In this document: piece after piece, positions 1 through 16,100 of the stretch | Position numbering within the stretch: the stretch's first letter is position 1 | How the letters are laid out: every line of letters starts with the position of its first letter | Assembly: GCF_001039355.2 (NCBI RefSeq) | Contig: NW_019775977.1 | Coordinates: 1 to 64,000, forward strand | Length of the DNA: 64,000 nt | Reading direction: 5' to 3' | DNA from: Lingula anatina | Lineage: Eukaryota; Brachiopoda; Lingulata; Lingulida; Lingulidae | Notes under the pieces: model-generated | Databases searched by the model: none | What the model was told of the DNA's origin: nothing | What the model saw: the letters and a program-made list of their open reading frames with translations, nothing else | Translations under genes and position numbers: made by a program

Positions 1-2465
<2,465 letters not shown>

Positions 2466-5400
2466 TTATTTTATTGTTCTAAAAAATACTAGCCCTTTTT
2501 TATTGTTAAACTGGTATGATCTGAATGTCAAATCAGGAATGCAATGAATAACATGTAGTACAGGTACCAGTAGGGAAAAAAAACATTTCTTTTGTACTTA
2601 CAGTTGCTATGCTTGTGTAAACAACACCACAAAAAAAAAAAATCAATATCAAACAACTGAAAAGTCACTACTCTTGATTCAGCTCTGACCTTTGTAAAAT
2701 GTATTTTAGAGGGTGAATCTTTTAGTTAGGGGATAATTGATGAATTTTTCAATTTCCTGCTGCTGAGACCATGCACTTATAATCTGAGGATGGAAGCCTT
2801 CTTTAGACTTAAAATCTTTAATAACATCCCCAGTCACCATTCCAATAAAAAAGAACAGCCATTTACCAGGTTTGCGACACCAGTTTACCTGACAATCATG
2901 AATAAATAATATCTTAAAATTCTATCAACAAAAAAGGTATTCATGGCGTGGATACTTGTTAAATCATGCAGAAGGAATCACGACGGGAATTGACCTCGCC
3001 TATGCACATTTAACCCGTCGCTCACGGAACTGTGAAGGCCTTTTGATAGATTTGACACCGATTAACTATCGTTGTATCGCTATAAGATTAAGCTAAGAAG
3101 TTAATCTCTATGCATACACGGGAAGTAAAAGTAAGTCGAACGGGACAAAATGGTAAAGACCAATAGAACTGCCCCAAAAAGAACACTGCCAATTAGCGCA
3201 TCTCGCTCTCACGTACGTGTGTCAAATCTACATGTATTACGTTCTGCTAACATGTACTCAAAAATTATACCTGCCGCTTTCCTCCCCTTCACGAAGCTAC
3301 TCATCTGTACATAGATTCTCTTCATTTTCCCCGGTGATGGTATCAAGGAACCAACAAAGGTGGTATCGAAGAACCAAGATGGTGGTTCGGGGGGAAAATA
3401 TCACTGCCGAATACCTCTTTACTGTCAAAGAAATTCTAATTTACTTTCACTGCCATGCCGCTGACTACATACACACAGAGCCGCATCTCATTATATCATC
3501 AACCAATTATCGGAGAGGATACAGATCTGAGGGCGGGGCCATTCCCTTGTTTGACCATGAAGCATCTTACGTCACAGAGACTAATTTTCATTCACCAATA
3601 AAAAAGCCACGTTCTCCAAACCAGTTCTAACTAGTTTGAACCACACAGATCTAGTTCGATCCTGTTTTTGTGACCGCAGAGAGGAAGTCTGCAACGCACA
3701 TTGCTAGAACATTGACTCGAACGTTAAAAAATCAATAAAGGTATGGATATTGTACATGTCCAACAAACTGCCCTTCCGTTTTTACGTGCTATATTTCAAA
3801 ATAATACTCAAAATGCCTCCCTATTCCTAAATATATGTTTTATTAACAACCTTTCGTGTAAAAAATTCTTTTAAGTGATAAATTTTGCAAAATGGGAATG
3901 TGAATATTTGCAAAAAATTATTAATCCATTAACGGGCGTAAGCCCCGACCGGGCATGTTGAAAGAGAACCAACAAACAAGATCAAGCACTAGGAACGAAG
4001 GTATTCGTAGCTTAGCCTAATGTCCCGAGAAGAAATACGGTAAAACGGGTCATGATCATAAATGAACCAGCATGATTACAGAAGATGGCTTGTTTACTTC
4101 GATGGTCGTCTTCTGGTGAATATTTAGGATATTTGGCAGTTTTACAAGCAGAATCTAGGCTATTTTGAGGAACAATCCATGAAAGCTCAGGAGACAAACG
4201 AAGGGGGGGGGGGAGCAATTAGGCCTATATTGGCTCCGTCAATTGATTTTTTTTTACTAAAATCTATATAAGCAGGTCTAGGTTTTTGCATTATCTATTA
4301 AAGACATTTAATATATGAGGGCCTGGCATGCGTTCACGTAATAGCAATATATGAATCAAATCTTAACGTCAAAACAGGAATAGAGCCTAGGCTATATAGG
4401 CCTATATAGGGCCTACACATCGATTTCCAGGTCTATAGGGCTACCCGTTGGCTGAAAGGCCTATTGGGGAGGGAGGATATTTTAATAGACCCACAAAACA
4501 CACACAAAAAAAAACAACAACATTCATAGATATATAGGCCTAAAGGTATAAATATGTATTTATTTTTAGCCAATCTGTTTGCTCAGTATACAGGGTGGCA
4601 CTCTATTTACATCTGATGCCCTCAGATGATATTTTTGAACAAAACTCGGGTGAACGGGGTCACATGAACTGGTTGAAACCTGCCAACAAACAAACCGCTG
4701 AAACCACACTGTAGGCGTACCCGATAAAAATGGTAGTTCTGACGAAATTAATCAATGCACAAGTGTATGCCTACTTCTTTGAACAATAAACGCTCAGCTA
4801 CGTGTATACGTATATATCCCAGGAAAGAGGCCGACTGTCAACAACATTCAAATACATGTTAACCCGATAAAAACGTAACACTTTACAGATGGTTATACAT
4901 TTAACTGACCAAATAGGCTGCAGTGCTTCTAGGTGCAACAGTTTTCGTGCACTTTTAGGGATAAAAAAAATATTGATAGCGATATAAACTAAGGCAAATC
5001 ACACACGACTCCCATGCTAAAAAAAAAAAAAAAAAAAAAAATGCGCGGAATTAACCAATACTGCTAAGAAGAGGTTAATCAGCTTGCATGCTGCCTTTAC
5101 ATTGTAAACGGTGGTGTTAATGTCATTTAATACGGTTGATTTAATATACCTTTCCATCGTCTTGATTGAAGTTGGTGATGAAAAGAAGGTGATGAGGATT
5201 TTTAGACAGTTGTCAGTTTGCAGTTTTCGTTAACGAAACATTTGAAGAGAGCTTAATTGCATTTGCAACGGCATCAATAAAACAAGTTAGTTGATCTTAC
5301 TGCCTAGCATAATAGAAAAACGACAGCACATTTTTCCAGCATCCTTTCTAATTCGATTTTTTTTGCTCGTTACGGCTTGGTGAGTGGGAGAGACTAGTTA

Positions 5401-8019
5401 AAATGATCTGAAAGTGTTGTGTAGAAAGGGATATTCATGTAAAATAACTGCAAAAGTTTTATTCACTCACAGTTTGTGGTCAGTAAAATGTACAACAATC
5501 CATGTCCTCCAATGCGCTGAGCAGAACTTTTCTTTTGGTTCATCTAAGTTGAATATTGTAAAAGCTAATTTGCCTACTTATTAGATAACTATATAAGCTT
5601 CAAACGACAGTTAATTAGTTCAAATTGCATTTGCCCCGCAAACGACTCCAAAGTATGAAGGTTGAACAAAGGATTTCTGTCGAATTTGGCGCTAGTCCAA
5701 AGTAAAGTTTGAAGGCGTGAGAACAGAAAAGATCAGTCGGTGAACTTTCCACCATCTGTCGCCATATCTTTACCTTGTTTTACGACAGAGGTGAACAGAT
5801 TCGCATATTTCCTTCGATTGAGTCCAGATAAGGCACAGTCTGGGTTTAAAAACAATGAAAAACGTGCCAACAGTAGTGAATATTTGACCCGAACGTAACT
5901 GGGCGATGTTGGCGCCTTTTATTATTACTTTTTTTTAGATCAAAAGCAGGTGTGATCAGTACGTTTTACGCGTGTCATCATTTTTGGCACCTATACAAGA
6001 ATGTGTAGCGCTCACATGTTTAGCGCATGTAATTATTTCGGGGTAACAAAAAGATAAAAGTTCAGAAATTTTACTGTTCATTACAAGATTATGTAAACAT
6101 GGAGGTGGCATCTTCATATCCAGTGGCACTTGACGGTGTAGATGTTTCTTATGTAAGAACTAGATCACTTTTTATTGAAATAAGAGAAAATATGTCGCTG
6201 AAAACTTAAGTAACACGTGACAGAATCAATACACAAGCTAAACAGATCAGGTATCGATCACGATATCGACTCGTGAGAGCTTTACTATAAGAAATGGTAA
6301 TATTGGCTGACACATTTTAAAACTTCTTTGATAAAACTGATTGAAATGAATGTACGTAGATACCCTGTAGTAGACCTGCTTTCTAAATCAATCTATTGTA
6401 TTATGAAGCAATACTGTCTTTTATATTACAAATACCGGTGCGTTTATAGGCCTTAAACAAACAATTCACCTTTAGTAATGTTTTTAAACAGAATTTACAA
6501 CTGAAAACTTTCATTTTGATAAACAGACAAAAAATGATGATTCAAATATTGCATGACTCCGTATTGTGTGATGAACTACTTCATTGTTGTATAAGTTTGC
6601 AAAAAAAAAAAAAAAAAAAAACACAGCTATTCATTGTCTGTTGGTTGCTTTAAGTCGGTCAAATACAAGAGAGGTAGATATTTTATTTATACAGATAGTT
6701 TTGTTTTTCAGAGGAGGAGAATGAATTGATCAGATATGTCATTTTAGTTTTATAGTTTCTTCCTCCTCCTCCTCCTCCTCCATCTCTCTCTCTCCACTGT
6801 TAGTAAACATGGCATAAAGTTACATTTCAGACTTTGCACCCAATAACCTTATTTCCGGAGCATGCTAAAATGTGGGACAGTTTCATAAGTTTCCTTCAAA
6901 ATTACAGCGTGCAAGTAAGGCTTTATTAATTCCATTCTCTACCTTCACTCTGTTACAAAATACAAGAGTCATTGGGATTTACTTTCTAAAAGGAATTAGG
7001 TCATAGTTAGAGTTCGCTCCCTGATAACACAATATTATAAGGCGTCCAGAAAGAACATACTAAAATCAAGACATTATTATACGTCGATGTTTTATAACTC
7101 CTAATTTATAGAGACATTGTTATCACGCGCTCATCTAAAATCCAATAAGACTGTATGATTGTAGTAAATTACGCTTCCGTGTCGGACACATACCTGCCGC
7201 AGCACCGCAAAAAGCGACATTACACGTCCAATAAGCCTCTTTTTTGGCTACCTGCCAAACAGCTCGACATATATTTTTATTCAAGCGAGACTAGCACTCG
7301 GTTAAACCGTCCAAATTGTCTAGACGTCGAGGAAATGGCCATGGAACTGATGGTAATCAGGAATGCGCTTACAAAGAAAGGTTGTGGTTTTTTGTCCCGG
7401 GGCGCGACCCTCTTGTCATTTAGAGCAGCGAATCAGAGCGCAGTATTAGGGACACACCTCCACTGTAGTGAATGAAGAGCTGATGCAAGCCGCATCTTGC
7501 GGCAGGTGGTGTGGCAGATTGAAAATACCAAGCTGGGTTCGGATATCTGGGCGATTTGAAGACTCAATTAAAACATCTGTGTTTATTAAACAGCTGCTGA
7601 CGTCATCAGTCTTCATGTACAAAGCAAAGCTTCTGACCTCGCGTGCCATTGCCACTGTACACGAATATTTTAATAATATACCGGTACATGTACATAATAA
7701 TGAGAGAAAGGTCTGTGAGCATAAGATAATTGTCAATGAACTCGATATAAGACAGGCCTAAGGTGTTCATTATTACACATCTCGTGGTGTTGGGATGACT
7801 GTGCAACACCAGACCATGAAACTAAATGTCATCCGAATTCCTACCTTCCTTAACACATGTTACGGTTCACGGAATTCTTGGACGCTCCCCAAAATCGTAA
7901 CATCACCCATCGCTTGCGTTGTATGATTCTCTACTACCGGGGGTTGTGGGAGGGATGAAGGGGTGGGGGGGTGGGGGTCGGAAGGAGAATGAGATGAGAG
8001 TGAAAGAAGGAATTAAGTA

Positions 8020-8021
<2 letters not shown>

Positions 8022-8076
<55 letters not shown>
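8022..8076. repeat. Compound (GT)n(GA)n microsatellite
   Basis: About 14 GT units pass directly into about 13 GA units. Confidence 0.97.
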
Positions 8077-8340
8077 GTGGAAGAGAGAGGTTATTTAATT
8101 ATCTTCTATTACAAGAAAGTTGCTATTGCTAGGTACTATAGAGTTGCAAATTAAAATAAGTGCATTTTGAAAGAACAAACTGAATAAACTGAAATCACAC
8201 AGGTAGTTTCAATCTTTGACACCCCTCCTTCCACCTTCTTGATGTCTTTGCGTTGCTAGTGACATTATTTATTTCTATTTATTCATTTATCTATATTTGT
8301 AAAATACCAATCAAATCAATGTAGTTCACGGAGTACTTAC

Positions 8341-8475
8341 CGGAGAGCTTACAATATAGGATATCGTTGTTATTGTAGGTTTTACAAGTTCTAATCTTTT
8401 TATCGGCAGTGAAAATGTTTAGGACCCAAAGTTTGTCGTCGCGTAAAGATACCCTAAGTGCAAGTTTGTTTATTC
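8341..8475 (-). other. Possible cassette exon in the SLC3A1-like gene
   Basis: A 135 bp open segment lies between a possible acceptor (gcttttag) at 8476-8477 and a strong donor (CCG then gtaagtac) at 8340. It is phase 1 on both sides, so it could sit between the candidate first exon and exon 2437-2258 without breaking frame. It adds about 45 residues with no recognisable domain. The acceptor's pyrimidine tract overlaps a TTTA microsatellite and is weak. I regard it as a possibility only. Confidence 0.15.
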
Positions 8476-8922
8476 CTAAAAGCAAGTTTATTTATTTATT
8501 TATTTATTTATTTTTTGCTGTGCAGACATCTTCAAAAAGCACTTGATACATTCGTTATGAATATTTTCTCTTTATTTTTTTCTCGCCCATTACTTACATG
8601 TAATTTATCACTATACACGTACTTATTACACATACAGTGTATTTACCGCATCAACGGTTTCTGTGTATAAACAATGCTGCACGCGGTGAATAATTTTGTT
8701 TTACTTACCATATTTATGTCACATATTTAATTTTTTTTGCCCGGCGCTCATATCTTTACTTTCCCCATCAATTAAAATAACCCGCTGTCTTGTGAGCATT
8801 TCGCGGGGCGGACACTTCTTTCTCGCGGCTCTGAAACTGCTTCTGGGGGACCCACGTCCGTTCCCAGGGTGGGCACTTTTCTCAAACTGCAGTGAGGATC
8901 AACATAAAAGTCAGTCACATAC

Positions 8923-8965
8923 CATTTAACTTTTTCTGCCGTGGCTTCTTCAGATGAAAATTCAT
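8923..8965 (-). CDS. Candidate first coding exon of the SLC3A1-like gene
   Basis: Reading down from 8965, an ATG with an in-frame TGA directly upstream encodes MNFHLKKPRQKKLN and ends at a good donor (G then gtatgt) in phase 1. The next recognised exon (2437-2258) needs exactly phase 1, and the join gives a short basic cytoplasmic tail before the membrane segment, which obeys the positive-inside rule. The implied intron is 6.5 kb. A TATATAAA lies only about 11 bases upstream of the ATG, too close to be this start's promoter. The link rests on phase and topology only, not on homology. Confidence 0.38.
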
Positions 8966-10142
8966 TCAACTAAGATTTATATAAAAATTCTTAGAATTGT
9001 TGCTATGTGAGTGAATGTCGGAGTAGGTGGGTGCGTGACTGAATGAGTTTGTGTTTGCGAGTGGATAAAAGTTCCCTTTTATCTTTCTTTCTCTCTTGAA
9101 GTGTTCGGTTTTTGTACATTGCTTGAACAACGCACAACATGAAGGTATTGTATTATTACATACATCTGCCGTGTAGGAAAGAGGTTTACATACTCTGTAG
9201 GCCTATATTCTTGCTTGATTTAATTGGGCTACAGCAGATAGGCCCCTATCGCTCTGTGGTAGGCCTAATTTCAATACGGATATCAATGGTCAGTATATTG
9301 GCCCTTAGGCTTCTACGTATACAGTAGGCCTATGTGCAGGCCGGTATCCGGATTTCGGAAGTGTCAGGAAGTGGGTTAATTAAACGAAGAAACAGCAAGA
9401 TATCTATATTTACTGAATTTCGAAGAAAAATGACCAACCGTATGCCTATTTGAAAGAACTGAGTCAAAGAGCGATAAATTCTATGTGGGTTCGAAAATAT
9501 TTTAAGCTTTCTATGGATAGGAATCAGGATATCTGTGCATGACATTGTTTTTTCATGTATTAATACATGCAGGAAGGTGCTTGCAAACTTTAACTGTTAA
9601 TCTGATGACGTAAGTTGTTTCGTGATGAAACAGGGAAGCATGTGACGTACATGCACATGTACATGTAGCCTACATGTGTACGTACACGTAGCCTACCGGT
9701 ACGTTTTTCTTTTGTTATTTCCATTAAATCTACGTTGGTCCCTCTCTTTATTTAGCTTATTAAATCAAAGACAGAAATGAATAAAAATCAATAAATGTAG
9801 AAAAAAATTATGTTATCATGTCCATCTTCTCAAACTTCCGTTGGGTTTTGGATATGGTTTTACATGTAGATCGTGATCGTTGACGTCCGAGTTTTACCCT
9901 CCAAAGTTTATCGCACCCAGATGTCATGGCAGTATCCCAATAAAAGTGAAATGCAATTTCTACCTTGTTAGATAATTCTGAGTACATAATCTAGGATATC
10001 TAAACATACACAGTAGGCCTACTACACGTACCGTGTTTAGTCACCGTTTAGTGCAGTTGTACTGACGTAGTCTTTTGAGGAAGTGACGTCATGTGCAGTA
10101 TCGGTTGATAGTATATACACATTCCCACGTGTGCTGCCGAAA
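8966..10142. other. Divergent intergenic/promoter region between the SLC3A1-like gene and ALG8
   Basis: If the 8,923-8,965 exon is right, the two genes are head to head and this stretch holds both promoters. It contains clusters of palindromic words (taggcctac, acatgtac) near 9,200-9,330 and 9,640-9,710. No additional gene was recognised. Confidence 0.4.
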
Positions 10143-10926
10143 ATGCAAAATGTGTGGGGCATTGCGGCTTTTGTTACCGCTGTGAAAATTCTTCTTATTC
10201 CAACTTAGTGAGTATTTAAAACCCGAGTAACATACAATACAGTGACCACAAAGTGTATCTGTAAGCATCATATCAGGCTCGTAACAAGCAAGTTTCAGGA
10301 GTGAGTCCGAGTGTGTGTGTGGAAAGGGGCTTATCTGGAAGCTTTTTTTCAAGCGCCACATATACCTGCAGAAACATTTGATGGTAGTGCTACTCCTCGA
10401 AACTTCGTGCTGAGGGCTTAAGAACATGTATTGTGACAAAGGCAATGAAGGGAGGAGGGTGTCCCCTTCGCCTAGACCTGTCTGTTTCTAGTGCATGTGA
10501 CTGACAATGGCTGTGTATATCTGATATGTGCTTAATAGTTTCACATAACCGTAAATTTAATGATAGTCAGTTAGCATGCCCCCTGTGCTGCAAAAGCTCT
10601 CAGATTTTCATTTTACCTCTCACCTCTTCAAGTTGCCAAAACATCTTCCAGTTTACTAAACATCAGAATACTGACCCAGAGGAACCAAGAAATCTTTACA
10701 GATTTGTAAATCCTCCATTGTATTAACTTTAAAAGTGGGGCATGCACTATGACAAGATATGTCAGTCATTGTGTTCACATTGTTGAAATTATATTTTCAG
10801 TCACTCTACTGACTTTGAGGTCCATCGTAATTGGTTAGCAGTAACCAATAGTTTGCCATTGTCAAAGTGGTACTATGAGGTATGTTTGGAGTATTTTTGT
10901 ATAATTGTCAAAGTTAACAGAATTAA
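9728..10926. repeat. Left copy of a 1,199 bp direct repeat flanking N gap 1
   Basis: Matches 11905-13103 at a constant offset of 2,177 bases, with no difference noticed by eye. The copy ends exactly at the first N. It contains ALG8 exons 1 and 2. Most likely an assembly overlap that was not merged. Confidence 0.95.
10143..10879 (+). pseudogene. Duplicate ALG8 exons 1-2 (probable assembly artefact)
   Basis: Exon 1 (10143-10207, [10 protein letters not shown]...) and exon 2 (10801-10879, the segment with [15 protein letters not shown]) repeat those at 12320-12384 and 12978-13056. No exon 3 follows before the gap. The intact ALG8 uses the right-hand copy, which runs on into exon 3. A real partial duplication cannot be excluded from sequence alone. 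Confidence 0.8.
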
Positions 10927-11904
10927 NNNNNNNNNNNNNNNNNNNNNNNNNNNNNNNNNNNNNNNNNNNNNNNNNNNNNNNNNNNNNNNNNNNNNNNNNN
11001 NNNNNNNNNNNNNNNNNNNNNNNNNNNNNNNNNNNNNNNNNNNNNNNNNNNNNNNNNNNNNNNNNNNNNNNNNNNNNNNNNNNNNNNNNNNNNNNNNNNN
11101 NNNNNNNNNNNNNNNNNNNNNNNNNNNNNNNNNNNNNNNNNNNNNNNNNNNNNNNNNNNNNNNNNNNNNNNNNNNNNNNNNNNNNNNNNNNNNNNNNNNN
11201 NNNNNNNNNNNNNNNNNNNNNNNNNNNNNNNNNNNNNNNNNNNNNNNNNNNNNNNNNNNNNNNNNNNNNNNNNNNNNNNNNNNNNNNNNNNNNNNNNNNN
11301 NNNNNNNNNNNNNNNNNNNNNNNNNNNNNNNNNNNNNNNNNNNNNNNNNNNNNNNNNNNNNNNNNNNNNNNNNNNNNNNNNNNNNNNNNNNNNNNNNNNN
11401 NNNNNNNNNNNNNNNNNNNNNNNNNNNNNNNNNNNNNNNNNNNNNNNNNNNNNNNNNNNNNNNNNNNNNNNNNNNNNNNNNNNNNNNNNNNNNNNNNNNN
11501 NNNNNNNNNNNNNNNNNNNNNNNNNNNNNNNNNNNNNNNNNNNNNNNNNNNNNNNNNNNNNNNNNNNNNNNNNNNNNNNNNNNNNNNNNNNNNNNNNNNN
11601 NNNNNNNNNNNNNNNNNNNNNNNNNNNNNNNNNNNNNNNNNNNNNNNNNNNNNNNNNNNNNNNNNNNNNNNNNNNNNNNNNNNNNNNNNNNNNNNNNNNN
11701 NNNNNNNNNNNNNNNNNNNNNNNNNNNNNNNNNNNNNNNNNNNNNNNNNNNNNNNNNNNNNNNNNNNNNNNNNNNNNNNNNNNNNNNNNNNNNNNNNNNN
11801 NNNNNNNNNNNNNNNNNNNNNNNNNNNNNNNNNNNNNNNNNNNNNNNNNNNNNNNNNNNNNNNNNNNNNNNNNNNNNNNNNNNNNNNNNNNNNNNNNNNN
11901 NNNN
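10927..11904. other. Assembly gap (978 N)
   Basis: Run of N. Long open frames reported across it are artefacts. Confidence 0.99.
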
Positions 11905-13103
11905 ATCTACGTTGGTCCCTCTCTTTATTTAGCTTATTAAATCAAAGACAGAAATGAATAAAAATCAATAAATGTAGAAAAAAATTATGTTATCATGTCC
12001 ATCTTCTCAAACTTCCGTTGGGTTTTGGATATGGTTTTACATGTAGATCGTGATCGTTGACGTCCGAGTTTTACCCTCCAAAGTTTATCGCACCCAGATG
12101 TCATGGCAGTATCCCAATAAAAGTGAAATGCAATTTCTACCTTGTTAGATAATTCTGAGTACATAATCTAGGATATCTAAACATACACAGTAGGCCTACT
12201 ACACGTACCGTGTTTAGTCACCGTTTAGTGCAGTTGTACTGACGTAGTCTTTTGAGGAAGTGACGTCATGTGCAGTATCGGTTGATAGTATATACACATT
12301 CCCACGTGTGCTGCCGAAAATGCAAAATGTGTGGGGCATTGCGGCTTTTGTTACCGCTGTGAAAATTCTTCTTATTCCAACTTAGTGAGTATTTAAAACC
12401 CGAGTAACATACAATACAGTGACCACAAAGTGTATCTGTAAGCATCATATCAGGCTCGTAACAAGCAAGTTTCAGGAGTGAGTCCGAGTGTGTGTGTGGA
12501 AAGGGGCTTATCTGGAAGCTTTTTTTCAAGCGCCACATATACCTGCAGAAACATTTGATGGTAGTGCTACTCCTCGAAACTTCGTGCTGAGGGCTTAAGA
12601 ACATGTATTGTGACAAAGGCAATGAAGGGAGGAGGGTGTCCCCTTCGCCTAGACCTGTCTGTTTCTAGTGCATGTGACTGACAATGGCTGTGTATATCTG
12701 ATATGTGCTTAATAGTTTCACATAACCGTAAATTTAATGATAGTCAGTTAGCATGCCCCCTGTGCTGCAAAAGCTCTCAGATTTTCATTTTACCTCTCAC
12801 CTCTTCAAGTTGCCAAAACATCTTCCAGTTTACTAAACATCAGAATACTGACCCAGAGGAACCAAGAAATCTTTACAGATTTGTAAATCCTCCATTGTAT
12901 TAACTTTAAAAGTGGGGCATGCACTATGACAAGATATGTCAGTCATTGTGTTCACATTGTTGAAATTATATTTTCAGTCACTCTACTGACTTTGAGGTCC
13001 ATCGTAATTGGTTAGCAGTAACCAATAGTTTGCCATTGTCAAAGTGGTACTATGAGGTATGTTTGGAGTATTTTTGTATAATTGTCAAAGTTAACAGAAT
13101 TAA
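11905..13103. repeat. Right copy of the 1,199 bp direct repeat flanking N gap 1
   Basis: Starts at the first base after the N run and matches 9728-10926. This copy continues into the rest of ALG8. Confidence 0.95.
12261..12268 (+). promoter_or_regulatory. Palindromic CRE/ATF site upstream of ALG8
   Basis: A perfect TGACGTCA ends 51 bases before the ALG8 start codon, and a CACGTG E-box lies at 12303-12308. ATF/CREB-type factors, including ER-stress factors, bind such CRE sites in other animals. That this one acts on ALG8 is inference from position. The same site occurs at 10084-10091 in the duplicate copy. Confidence 0.4.
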
Positions 13104-16100
13104 TACTAGGCATTCAGGAGGAATAACAGACCAAGACATAGTGAAAGTAAATTGTCATTTTTATATTGTGAAATCTATTGCTGTAGCAATGACAGTGTTA
13201 TATGATTAATCTTATCTTGAAGTAAAATATACTGGTAAGATGGATCTTTTTAACAAATCAGATAATCACAAAATAGCTTTTTTTTGTGGAAATATACATC
13301 TTATTATTTAGAATTACAATGCTTGAGATTTTTTAAATCTATTTAGGCCACATCAGAATGGACGTTGGATTACCCTCCCTTCTTTGCCTGGTTTGAGTTT
13401 TTGCTCTCTCATATTGCAAAATACGTGGACCCACAGATTGTGGTGATAAAAAACCTCAACTATGCAAGCCATGCCACAGTTTTGTTCCAGAGATTTTCTG
13501 TCATAATTACAGATTTTGTTTACATCTATGCCGTAAAAGAGTAAGTGAATAAGAAAAAGTGCAAGTACACATTGGAATTTATGAATTGCTTTTGAAGTTA
13601 TTTTGTAGACATTTTTTTTTGGTATGATTGTTACTATTTAAGATGCTTTTTCATCACTCTATACTAACAGGTACTTTGTGATCACAAAAAATGTGAAATA
13701 TGATGTAAACACAAGTTGCATACATATTGAACAATAGGCAAAAAATATAATTTTTAATTACCTGGCTTTCCTTACATAGGTTTAAGTTCTTTTTACAAAA
13801 CCTCAAGTACAAATATTAATTTTAATGATGTTAATGGATTTTAGTGGTTTTATAAACCTTACAGATTAATGATTTCCCTCTTAGTGGCTAGTTGATTTAT
13901 TGCTTACAATCAGTGTTAGAAATTAAGGCTGGACCGTCTGCCCGGGGCTGACAACTTTCAGAACGGGCTGATAAGTTTTCCCACCTGGCAGACATTCAGT
14001 CCAGCTACTTTTCAAGATGGCTGGACTTTCGGTCCAGCAACTAATTTTCCTAAGAGGCAAACACTGCTTACAATGTATGAAAATGATCAAAAGCTCTCTG
14101 TTTCCTTTCTTCCAGGTTCTGTGAGAAATGTCTGCGTCCTGTGAAAAGGAGTCCAGAGGGAGATGTTTTCTCCAATTCTGTGCTCTCTCTGGCTGTCCTT
14201 ATGATTGGAAACTTTGGACTCCTCATTGTTGATCGTATCCTTTTAAAATAATGAATGATTTTTTATCATCTTGCTTCCTTATCCTTCCCTCCCCTCTCTC
14301 TCCTTCTCATTTCTGTTTCTCTCATTTTCTCACCCATTGTCATATCCAACTGTTCCTTCAGCTACTCCTGTATTTACGATTTTATGCACAAATGTAGTTT
14401 ATTGTTTGTAACTCAGCTGAAGAAGTTTTAGGTGAAAGCCTAGGGTTAAAATCTCAAAATTGACTTGAAACAATTGAGGATGTGAAGAACTGGTTGCCTC
14501 TTAAAATGGATATTTTTTTTCCTTTTGGCAATTGAAAGTTAAATTTTTTTTAGAGAAAAATTATATTAGCATTTCTTAAGACGATGTACAGATATTCATT
14601 TTCAGTACAATGGATTCCTGTTTGGGATCTTGATGCTGTCTGTAGTAAGAATATATGAGGTGAGTTTTTGAATATTTCTAATTTAAAAGCTTAATAAATG
14701 TTTGTAGAATTTTTTGTGAAAGATTTGCATTAGTGTTGCTAAATTTCTCGTGGAATGAATTTAGTGAATATTAAGTCCCTAGTCAGATGGGAAATTTCAA
14801 TATTTATTTGAAGTCCAAAAAATTTCCTTCAGACAAGAGCTAGAATGGACATGGCAGGTGCTTTACTCTGGGCATTTTCATGAAGTCATTTCAGATGTTT
14901 TAAAGTGTTCTATTGTTTATTGCCAATATCTTACATTGACTTCTGTACTGCTGGTAGTATGTTGCTTTTACTGATCTTTGTAGGGTCGCAATCTGGAAGC
15001 AGCTTTATTATTTGCAACATTACTCAACTTCAAACACATCTTCCTGTATGTGGCACCAGCTTATTTTGTATATTTACTGAGGTCACACTGCTTCCAGAAT
15101 GCAAAAGGTATAAAGCATTTACATATTTTTTCCAATGTATGGATATTTTTTGTGCGGAGGGAGTGTTGAATAAGCATTTCTGCTTTCAGAATTAAGAAGG
15201 ATAAAAACAATTTGTTTTTATTTTCTCATTGATAATTGTGACCTCAATGACAAAATCATATTATCTATCTATTTCTATAAAAATTAAGAGCAGGGGATAT
15301 AAAAACAATCATCCTTATAGAACGTGCTGCAAAAAAAGACTTACTTACTAAATGTAGAAAACGAAAATACCACTATTGCCTTAGCTTTGTAAAAGAAAAT
15401 TTGGAATTTTGTAAACAAGTGAATTCAGTGCATTGAAAATCTAATGTTTTATATGTTATATACACATACCAGCATTGTTTATTTTGAGTGAGTGAATACA
15501 GATCTAGTATTTTAATATTTCTGAAACATTCTTTCAGATGGCAGTATCTTATGGACCTCTTTTTCTCCTCTGCGCCTGTTCAAGCTGGGTACTGTGGTTT
15601 TCATGGTGTGTGGGATGTCCTTTGGGCCGTTCATTGCCATGGTGAGTATCTTATATTGCTGTGAAAGGATCTAAAGCTGGACATACTGACATGGTGGAGA
15701 CACCTTACTTATAGCAAATAGACCTTACAATAGTTGTTTGATTTTGGGTGAGTAAATGAGAGAGAGAGAGAGAGAGAGAAAAGATAAGTGAAAAAAATAT
15801 TGATGACATAAAATGATCACTGGCTTTTGTCTCAAAAGTGGAGGAATAAGATAAATCTATTTGGAGAAGAACTTATTGAAATATTAAACAGTGTTAATTT
15901 AGAAGTTTAATGTCTTACAGGTTCTTCTACTTTCTTCACTTCTTTTCAACTAGCGCTTTTCCTACATCACTTAGTTCGCTTACTTGTTCATTTAATTTGT
16001 TGTATCAAATTCTCTTCTGAGTAATAGATTTTCTAGTTCCCTTAAGTGTCACACTCATGACATTGAAATACTGTTTATTTTGGTACATTGACAAATGCTC

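Noticed and set aside
3217-3630. 137-codon plus-strand open frame
   Set aside because: No recognisable motif and unsupported start; it sits in the presumed intron of the SLC3A1-like gene.
7155-7761. Overlapping ~100-codon open frames on both strands
   Set aside because: No family motif and no convincing splice sites; left as unannotated.
10853-11957. Open frames of 350-359 codons
   Set aside because: They consist almost wholly of the N run.
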